DNA of 64,000 nt from Macrosoma leucophasiata (taxonomy: Eukaryota; Arthropoda; Insecta; Lepidoptera; Hedylidae), in contig JAWQUS010000009.1 in assembly GCA_036365455.1 (NCBI GenBank), forward strand, positions 3,316,001-3,380,000, in the 5' to 3' direction. The position numbers and the translations under genes are program-made. This document shows, one piece after another, positions 56,526 to 64,000 of the stretch; the stretch's first letter is position 1; every line of letters starts with the position of its first letter. The notes under the pieces were generated by a model, which saw only the letters and a list, made by a program, of their open reading frames with translations, was not told where the DNA came from and did not search any database.

Positions 56526-56864
56526 TAAACTATATTAAAAAATGTTTTGAATTATCTTAAAAAATGCGAAGAAACTTTTTCCCCAACCTAATATATAAGT
56601 TCCAACGGTGTTTACAAGTTTACATCGATTTTTTTTTTTAGGTGTTAACATAGAACAACACCGGAGTAGCCATATGCAGGCTTTCCCCTCTGTCAAAGCC
56701 AAATGGGCCTATACCTGTCGCCTAGATGTTTAAATGTGTGCGTGAAATTGTTTCTGTATTTCGTTAAAGTCAAGGTGTGAGTTTCGTAGTAATAGACGAT
56801 TTTTGTAGTGTACGTGTTTGTCGCACGAAGCTGAAGGGTATGTGTGTTTGTTTGCTTGTTTGCT

Positions 56865-57020
56865 TGAACGCGCTAATCTCAGGAACCGCTGGTCCTATTT
56901 GAAAAAGTCTTTCAGTGTTAGATACTTTATCGAGGAAGGCCTTAGGCTAGATATAACATCACGCTAAGATGAATAGGAGAGGGACATTGCCGCACCCGCG
57001 CTAATCCAGGGCGGGCCGCT
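56865..57020 (+). repeat. Helitron-like repeat, 3' part
   Basis: GCTAATCTCAGGAACCGCTG, AAAAAGTCTTTCAGTGTTAG and the GGGCGGGCCGCTAGT end (compare 12025). Confidence 0.5.
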
Positions 57021-57294
57021 AGTACATTGACACCGGCTGCATGCACAAAATAGTGTCACATTGTGAGCGTGCAAGTGAGAGCATGGGACAAGCCTTGGTC
57101 GGTTGTTACCTGTGAACACCGAAATCTACAGATTACATCAATCCTTACCATACCGATGTAGACCCCTGACAAGAGAGAAGTTTTCTTACCCTTTTATCCG
57201 TATTACTAGTGGCTCATTAGTAGAGATAGGTGCAATTCTACTGCCCGGTCAACAAGTATGTGGTACAAAGTAACTTATAGTCCATGCATAATTT

Positions 57295-57482
57295 TGTGGA
57301 GGAACGGGTGGAAGTGTTCCTCCGACCAAGCGAGGTGGTAGCGCCTGGCGGGCCGCGGCCCAACGATTGACGTTGGGAAGTTGTATATATGCCAACTCTT
57401 GAGAAATCTTCGTATGTGCGATGTAATTCGCATGCACGCCATCTATCGTACTAGACAAGTACTGTGTGGAGTGGACGCTACA
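57295..57482 (-). repeat. 3' LTR of the TRIM
   Basis: 188 bp. It aligns with the other LTR but is 21 bp shorter in one block (after GAAGTGTTCC). Contains the palindrome CCCAACG-ATTGA-CGTTGGG. Confidence 0.88.
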
Positions 57483-57497
57483 TCACTCCCCTCCTAG
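57483..57497 (-). promoter_or_regulatory. Polypurine tract of the TRIM
   Basis: CTAGGAGGGGAGTGA on the minus strand, directly before the 3' LTR (TGTAGCG). Confidence 0.7.
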
Positions 57498-57655
57498 ACC
57501 GGAGGTTGATACGATCGAGGCAGCTGTCAGAGCTTCTCGAGGAGCTGTGCCAATGCCATGTAGTCCCATGCCACAAGTCCCAGTGAGTCGGGTGCGAAGG
57601 TCCTCAGTGAGTCGAGGTAGTGCTGCAGAGTGGCTGGTGAGAAGGGTGCTTCCAA

Positions 57656-57673
57656 TCACGTCGGGGGTCACCA
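57656..57673 (-). promoter_or_regulatory. Primer binding site of the TRIM, tRNA-Trp-like
   Basis: TGGTGACCCCCGACGTGA starts 1 nt after the 5' LTR. It is complementary to the 3' end of animal tRNA-Trp as I remember it (…TCACGTCGGGGTCA plus CCA), with one extra C. Confidence 0.7.
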
Positions 57674-57674
57674 C

Positions 57675-57883
57675 TGTGGAGGAACGGGTGGAAGTGTTCC
57701 TTCGGCGAAAAGGGAGGATCCTCCAATCAGGCGAGGTGGTAGCGCCTGGCTGGCCGCGGCCCAACGATTGACGTTGGGAAGTTGTATATATGCCAACTCT
57801 TGAGAAATCTTCGTATGTGCGATGTAATTGGCATGCACGCCATCTATCGTACTAGACAAGTACTGTGTGGAGTGGACGCTACA
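57675..57883 (-). repeat. 5' LTR of the TRIM
   Basis: 209 bp, with GGCATATATACAAC (TATA-like, 57785-57790) about 95 nt into it on the minus strand, a plausible promoter. Confidence 0.88.
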
Positions 57884-58194
57884 ATTTAAAGGGCGCCAGT
57901 CGCTTGTTAGTTTTAGCGAAACATCAATCGGAACTCTTAAACTTTTGCATTTATAATGGTTGGTGGAACGCGCTCCAGGTATAATTAACAAACTTTTTAA
58001 CCCCCATAGAGATCCCTGCCTGTGGCATCATTAAATGTTTAAAACACTACAGCTTTAGTTAATTTGTATATTTGTATTGATGTTATGAATCTGTTTTCTT
58101 TTTTGTGCAATTAAACATTTGGATTAATCGAATAATTGAATTGCATACGTGCAGTTGATCTCCAGTATCCCTTGTTATTTTTTTTATGTTATGA
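57884..58194. other. No feature recognised
   Basis: About 310 bp, AT-rich. Confidence 0.4.
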
Positions 58195-58570
58195 TGTGAC
58201 ATGAAGCATACAGTTTACATTGATGGTAAGTAACACTGTAGCCTATGAACACCTACATGAAACCAGAGATTTCAATGTAGATGCGTTGCCACCCCTGAGA
58301 CATAAGTTGTCATGTCTCTGTGATAGTTATTACGGAGGCATACATTACCATCTAAACTCAACACTCAAACTCAAATATTATATTTCAAATTGGACACTAC
58401 AAGGACATTCTACATGGACACTTTTGCGTTGTCAGTTTACAAGCTACCTATAGCGAATGACTAAATGGTACACAATAGTGCTGAACACTGCCATTTAGCG
58501 GTAGATAAATTAGGTAACGAGGTAGTGCCTACGCCCTCGAGCTCTTGCTGTGAAACTCTACCACCAGTAA
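58195..58570 (+). repeat. Family A copy interrupted by a 100-bp repeat
   Basis: Family A at 58199-58363 (CATACAGTTTACATTGATGG, CCACCCCTGAGACATAAG) resumes at 58466 (TAAATGGTACACAATAGTGC to CTCTACCACCAG). The intervening block matches 7976-8066. Confidence 0.7.
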
Positions 58571-59021
58571 AAGAGAAGGTGCATCGCATACTAAGTGAAC
58601 GCTGAGACCGATCGTGTCTCTCTATCGCTTGCTCGCTTGCACGCTCGGCTCAAGTGGAACGTGATGCTTTTTCGTGCGTGCAGCCCGCGTTAATCGGTTT
58701 ATTAGACGTTACCTCGTCAATAATAAAAAGTAATGGCCGCTTTCCTTCTTATTTTTTGGGATACGAAACAACGTTGTTTTAGATAATATAGGGTTAAAAT
58801 ATATATGTGCACATGATGTAGGTAAAAAGGTGCCCATATATTTTTCTTAAACTATCATTTTATATCATTAATTTGTGATACGATTTCAATAACATCCGGG
58901 AGGTAGCGTAGCAAATATAACTGTCATAAATAGGCCGGCTGATGTAAGCAAATATAATATGATTTATAAAGGAAGTGACCGTTAGCTGCTCAATGCTGGT
59001 GGGTGTGTTCGCCACTTTCGA
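58571..59021. other. No feature recognised
   Basis: Unassigned DNA. Confidence 0.4.
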
Positions 59022-59073
59022 TTTTGCCACTTTCGCAACCACTTACGAGTAGAAGGTTGCGAAAGTGGCAAAA
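59022..59073. repeat. Perfect 19-bp inverted repeat, 14-nt loop
   Basis: 59022-59040 (TTTTGCCACTTTCGCAACC) is repeated inverted at 59055-59073. A half copy, CGCCACTTTCG, precedes it at 59010-59020. Confidence 0.88.
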
Positions 59074-59744
59074 TAAGTAATACTACGCCGGCTGAACCTT
59101 TTTTTAAATCCTGAACGTGTAAGTAAAATCAAATCTCTAGTTATTGAAATATGACGTACCTACCTAGTCTATTTTAAACTCTAACCTTTCCATTACTTCA
59201 TATTCCGCGGCGACGGCGTCCGCACCAATTAGCTTGTCCGATGAATCGATAAAGTAACCAAATTATATTGGCATATACTGGGCGACAAAATGGATCGCTT
59301 AATATTAACAGGCCGAAACAAGACTTTACTTTAAAGTTAAACAATTTTCCTGTTCATAAATGTAGGCAAATTTCAGACGGATCGCTTGAATTTTCCTGTG
59401 AGTAATGGTACCGCTAGAAAATTTTCTGAATCATTCACATTTTTGCAGGTGTAGGTGTCTAAAATCAGGAAATATTTTATTATAGAGAATATGAAGGTGA
59501 CTGACCAACATTAAATATTCATCGAATACTTTGTACTTTCTCTTTTTACGTCGAAAGTAATATTTAGTTTGTAAGTAGGTAGGTACTATAATTATAAAAT
59601 TTAATGAACATTTCATGAAAAATACATTAATGTCCCAATGTTTGTTTATTTTATATTTTAGTTAGTACCTATATAGGGTGGGCGAGACAGTAGGTACTAC
59701 TTAATTCAAACTGAAACCCTGTAGAGTTCCAAGTGTTTTTTTAT
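59074..59744. other. AT-rich DNA without a gene
   Basis: No feature recognised. Confidence 0.45.
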
Positions 59745-59985
59745 GTTATGTAAGTGGCAAACAAACATGCAGTTCACATCGATGTTAAGTGATGACTGCA
59801 GCCTAAAGACACTTACACAAAGATCATATGTGTGGGTGCTCTGTGCCGGATATTACAGGGCCGTACATTACCACCTGACCAAAATACGGTAGTGCTGAAC
59901 ACTACCATTTAGCGGTAAGAATATTAGGTAATGCGGTGGTGACTTCGCCCGCGAGCTCCTGGAACTCTATCTAGTGTAACTTATC
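59745..59985 (+). repeat. Dispersed repeat family A
   Basis: AAGTGGCAAACAAACATGCA, AAGTGATGACTGCAGCCTA, ACATTACCACCTGACC, CACTACCATTTAGCGGTAAG and ATTAGGTAATGCGGTGGTG. One of the best-preserved copies. Confidence 0.75.
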
Positions 59986-60014
59986 TGTAAAATCTAATCT
60001 AAACTTATATTAAA

Positions 60015-60177
60015 ACTGTAGAAGTGTGAATTGTGTACATTCAAAATATTTAAAAAAAATACCAGGGGATGTTACTAGATCGATAACGAACACAAATATG
60101 TGATAAGAAAAAAAATTGTCTGTCTGAGAGTCTGTTTGTTCAAGAATACCACAAAATCTACCGGTCCGATTACGAAG
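60015..60177 (+). repeat. TCTG-type repeat interrupted by the minisatellite
   Basis: TAAAACTGTAGAAGTGTGAA, ATACCAGGGGATGTTACTAG, GATCGATAACGAACACAAAT, TCTG run and CTACCGGTCCGATTACGA match 55010-55190. Where that copy goes on (ATGAAACTTGG), this one passes into the GC-rich array. Confidence 0.75.
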
Positions 60178-62072
60178 AAGTCCCGACAGCGTCCCGACGC
60201 ACAGCGTCCCAACGCACAGCGTCCCGACGCACAGCGTCCCGACGCACAGCGTCCCGACGCACAGCGTCCCCACGCCCAGCGTCCCGACGCCCAGCGTTAT
60301 GACGGCCAGCGTCCCAACGCCCAGCGTCCCGACGTCGAGCGTCCTGACGCCCAGCATCCCGACGCCCAGCATCCCGACGCCCAGCGTCCCGAAGCCCAGC
60401 GTCCCGACGCCCAGCGTCCCGACGCCCAGCGTCCCGACGCCCAGCGTCCCGACGCCCAGCGTCCCGACGCCCAGCGTTACGACGCCCAGCGTCCCGATGC
60501 CCAGCGTCCCGACGCCCAGCGTCCCAACGCCCAGCGTCTCGACGCCCAGCGTCCACACGTCGAGCATCTCGACGCACAGCGTCCCAACGCCCAGCATCCC
60601 AGCGTCGAAAGTCTACTTCTACTACTAATTCTCCGCTGTCTGTCTGTCTGTCTGTCCGTCCATCCGTCTGTCTGTCTGTCACCAGGCTGTACCTATCATA
60701 AATAGTGAAATAGACGCCAAGCGTCCCGACGCCCAGCATCCCTACGCCCAGTGTCCCGACGCCAAGCGTCTCGACGGCCAGCGTCCCAACGCCCAGCGTC
60801 CCGACGTCGAGCGTCTCGACGCCCAGCGTCCTGACGCCCAGCATCCCGACGCCCAGCATCCCGACGCCCAGCGTCCCGAAGCCCAGCGTCCCGACGCCCA
60901 GCGTCCCGATGCTCAGCGTCCCGACGCCCAGCGTTATGACGCCCAGCGTTATGACGCCCAGCGTCCCGAATTCCAGCGTCCCGACGCCCAGCGTCCCGAC
61001 GCCCAGCGTCCCGACGCCCAGCGTCCCGACGCCCAGCGTCCCGACGCCCAGCGTCCCGACGCCCAGCGTCCCGACGCCCAGCGTTACGACGCCCAGCGTC
61101 CCGACGTCGAACGTCTCGACGTCGAGCGTCCCGACGGCCAGCGTCCTGACGCCCAGCGTCCCGACGCCCAGCGTCCTGACGCCCTGCGTCCCGACGCCCA
61201 GCGTCCCGACGCCAAGCGTCCCGACGCCCAGCGTCCCGACGCCCAGCGTCCCGACGCCCAGCGTCCCGACGCCCAGCGTCCCGATGCCCAGCGTCCCGAC
61301 ACCCAACGTCCTGAGGCCCAGCGTCCCGACGCCCAGCGTCCCGACGCCCAGCGTCCCGACGCCCAGCGTCCCGACGCCCAGCGTCCCGACGCCCAGCGTC
61401 CCGACGCCCAGCGTCCCGACGCCCAGAGTCCCGACGCCCAGCGTCCCGACGCCCAGCGTCCCGACGCCCAGCGTCCCGACGCCCAGCGTCCCGACGCCCA
61501 GCGTCCCGACGCCCAGCGCCCCGACGCCCAGCGCCCCGACGCCTATCGTCCCGATGCCCAGCGTCCCGACGCCCAGCGTCCACACGTCGAGCGTCCCAAC
61601 GCCCAGCATCCCAGCGTCGAAAGTCTACTTCTACTACTAATTCTCCGCTGTTTATCCGTCCGTCCATCTGTCCCCCATCTGTCGAACGTCTTGACGTCGA
61701 GCGTCTCGACGGCCAGCGTCCCGATGCCCAGCGTCCCGACGCCCAGCGTCCCGACGCCCAGCGTCCAGACGCCCAGCGTCCCGACGCCCAGCGTCCCGAC
61801 GCCCAGCGTCCCGACGCCCAGCGTCCCGACGCCCAGCGTCCCGACGCCCAGCGTCCCGACGCCCAGCTTCCCGACGCCCCACGTCCCGACTCCCACCGTC
61901 CCGACGCCCAGCGTCCCGACGCCCAGCGTCCCGACACCCAGCGTCCCGACGCCAAGCGTCCCGACGCCCAGCGTCCCGACGCCAAGCGTCCCGACGCCCA
62001 GCGTCCCGACGCCAAACGTCCCGACGTCGAGCGTCCCGACGCCCAGCGCCCCGACGCCCAGCGTCCCGTTTT
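60178..62072. repeat. 15-bp minisatellite in three blocks
   Basis: Unit CCCGACGCCCAGCGT, about 28 copies in 60190-60610, about 60 in 60716-61617 and about 25 in 61691-62072. The spacers 60611-60715 and 61618-61690 share GTCTACTTCTACTACTAATT, CTCCGCTGT and TCTG/TCCG runs of the GGTTCCGTA family. Variants (TCG for CCC, ATC for GTC, GGCC) occur in matching order in the first two blocks. Each unit has three CpG. Five of six frames are open over long distances (up to 479 codons of TLGVG, RRDAG, PTPSV or RPDAQ repeats) only because the unit is a multiple of three and lacks stop triplets. Confidence 0.95.
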
Positions 62073-62774
62073 GCACTAACTTTCGTATTCCTGTTAAATG
62101 GTAGTGAAAAGTTACATACAAGCGTGCGTTTCATGAGCTTTTATTGCTATAATTGCAAACCTAAACGCTTTGTCTCGTATTTAAGCACGCGCCGTGTTAG
62201 AAAAAAAAATAAACAATATTTTAGCCCTTCAGTTTAGGTTGATTATGAAAGATGTTACGTGGCCGTGCCTGTGCAGGCTCATTTTTTAATTCAGTTTTTA
62301 TGATTTTATCTAAAAATTCATACAGTATTTATTATGAATGGCAACACAATAACAACACGATTTGTTAACAAAATGTTATTTTCTTCAACCAACTAAAATC
62401 AAAAGTGGAGAAGTTATCAATTCGACTTGTTTATTTTAGTTACCGTTTTTTATTATTTAGATAACCTTTAGTTGATCCACAGACGGCCAAACCAGGTAAA
62501 GCAATGTTTTTGTTTATCTTGTCTTACTTGGAAATCGTGCAGTTGGCTGGACTTGCGCACATTAAATTATTCCGACATTTGCATATCTGAAGAGTACATT
62601 ATAAGGCTGTTTAACATTTCAGTAGCTGAACGGCAGTATCTAACTGGTTGCTAGCTTGATTACGGCGTTTCTTAAACATTTATTACAATATTTTAAAGAA
62701 TACAAGCAAGTGGGAATAAAACGCGCACTGGACTTGGACTGAACTTTAGGCATATAAAATATACTTTACGATCA
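62073..62774. other. AT-rich DNA without a gene
   Basis: No feature recognised. Confidence 0.5.
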
Positions 62775-62880
62775 TCAGGGTGGTATTACCCACATGCGAC
62801 AAAACGTAACTAGCGAATTGTGAGTGTTTGTAGATATGCTTGAATGTATACCTACATTTACCTACATTGAGAAATAAAGG
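62775..62880 (+). repeat. SINE family S2, 3' part
   Basis: GGTATTACCCACATGCGAC, AAAACGTAACTAGCGAATTG and TGAGTGTTTGTAGATATGC correspond to 48100-48170. Confidence 0.55.
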
Positions 62881-64000
62881 AGTGTAGGAGTGTGTGAGTA
62901 GAGTTCACTGATCCAAAACCATCGCTAATTAAACATTTTCGCCACACAAATACGGCACCGAAGTGATCTATCGGATATTTCTTCGATGGTGCATTGTGTT
63001 TTAGATTTTTTTATACTTGTAAAGGAAATAAAGAATGTTCTTAGTTTCATTTCACCGTCTGTCTGTCACGAGAGTTTTTCCAAGAATAAGAGGTAACTGG
63101 AATCAAGCATGGCGTGTACCGTGGAGAAAAATGTACTTGCCACCCCTATTATTCTCCGTCTAAAGAGCTTAGTCAAAGACTATGACGCTCTAAACGTTTG
63201 CACGAATTACATTCTTCACTAAAAAAAATATTATCTACTTTAGCTAATTGATAATTGGTACGTAGTATTTGTATACCCTTTTAGAGACAGAATACAGACA
63301 GAATTATTGTGTTAATCCTGAACGCTACGCAAGGCGTTTACGAAATCGATGGAGGTAGCTACAAATATTTTTTTCAAACTTCTGTCAGGTAAATGTCACC
63401 TCAGTCTGCCCGGGACCACGGAAGCTGAAAAGCGACCGAAACGTCGGGTTGATTTTAAAAATCATTTTAGTTTAATATACGCGAGATAAATCCGTAAAAA
63501 TAGTTTTATTTCAAAGACAGAATACTGTTGCAATTGAACCAATCAACACAGACAGACTTTTTCTTAATAATGTGATGGTATCGTGCGAATATATCATCGT
63601 GCTTTATATTATTTTTTGAATATATTATAGTACTTTTGTACTATATTAGAGTATTTTATATTGTAACAAAGCGCTTGTTGGATTCAAACGCTGAAATCGT
63701 GAATGAAACTTAAGCATTAAGGTAGTTCCGCTAGATTTATTTCTTGCGATTAAATCGCAAGCCAGAATACATAAGCTCGCATCGTGCAGTTTTAAATAAA
63801 CAGTTTAAAACTTTTGCTTCTATTTTTTAAGTTAAGCATTTAATCGATATATTAACTTTTCATAACTCATGATGTCTAGCCAGTATTTATTGAGGAAGAA
63901 ATGCAATTGATTTTAATATTTGCGATTTCTTTTTAATCTTCGACAATTGTAGAAGGTTAGTTTTCTTGCATACCTACCATTTCCCAGTTTACTCACACGT
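62881..64000. other. AT-rich DNA with one repeat
   Basis: 63405-63465 (CAGTCTGCCCGGGACCACGG, AAAAGCGACCGAAACGTCGG) is the partner of 51465-51535. The rest shows nothing recognisable. Confidence 0.5.

Larger units (their letters stand above)
53467..56590 (+). mobile_element. mariner transposon interrupted by a Helitron-like insertion
   Basis: Left end GGTTGGGGAAAAAGTCTATT (from 53469) and right end CTTTTTCCCCAACC (to 56588) are inverted terminal repeats, each next to TA. Without the 1837-bp insertion (54689-56525) the element would be about 1.3 kb, the usual mariner size. The transposase reading frame is broken (see next entry). Confidence 0.9.
57295..57883 (-). mobile_element. TRIM: miniature LTR retrotransposon, 589 bp
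   Basis: Two LTRs (57295-57482 and 57675-57883; TG...CA) flank only 192 bp. A 4-bp ATTT duplication borders it (57291-57294, 57884-57887). Minus orientation is set by a primer site next to the right LTR and a purine tract next to the left one. It codes for nothing; short frames over the LTRs are chance. It would need enzymes from an autonomous element, most likely of Ty3/gypsy type given the 4-bp duplication. Confidence 0.88.

Noticed and set aside
60170..62121. Long open frames (up to 479 codons) over the minisatellite
   Set aside because: They arise from a 15-bp unit without stop triplets; several overlapping frames are open on both strands, and the peptides are pure pentapeptide repeats.

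Overview
The window looks like intergenic or intronic DNA of an insect, most likely a moth or butterfly. The basis is the repeat content: BEL/Pao retrotransposons, mariner, short repeats with TCTG microsatellites and CTAG ends that I recognise as lepidopteran Helitron-type elements, two tRNA-derived SINE families and several LINE tails. The species cannot be named from this. I found no convincing host gene, rRNA or functional tRNA gene, and no CRISPR array.

Layout. 1-5313 (minus) is an uninterrupted BEL-type gag-pol that runs off the left edge, with a candidate 5' LTR at 5655-6171. 6.2-14.9 kb is AT-rich DNA with LINE tails, SINEs, Helitron-like fragments, a tandem 83-bp duplication and several perfect hairpins. 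14978-24388 (minus) is a complete, very young Pao-type provirus: two 1555-bp LTRs in which I saw one difference, a 5-bp target duplication, a primer binding site, and a 1787-codon gag-pol whose last codons are the polypurine tract and whose stop codon lies in the 3' LTR. 24.4-53.4 kb is a mosaic of decayed repeats: a truncated mariner, SINEs, LINE pieces including an inverted pair, a PIF/Harbinger-like MITE, two copies of a CACCAC-rich repeat, and a 99-bp tandem array carrying two GCCAT-type (Pho/YY1-like) motifs per unit. 53467-56590 is a mariner split by a 1.84-kb Helitron-like insertion. 57295-57883 is a complete miniature LTR element (TRIM). 60178-62072 is a 15-bp GC-rich minisatellite in three blocks, in which every unit consists of two inverted 5-mers.

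How the parts relate. Only the two BEL/Pao polyproteins look able to make functional protein. The TRIM has LTRs, a tRNA-Trp-like primer site and a polypurine tract but no protein, so it must have used another element's reverse transcriptase. The Helitron-like, MITE and SINE copies are likewise non-autonomous. Both mariner copies carry the same 7-A run where the reading frame breaks, so they may descend from an already defective source. Repeat boundaries given below were read by eye and are approximate except where terminal repeats or target duplications fix them.
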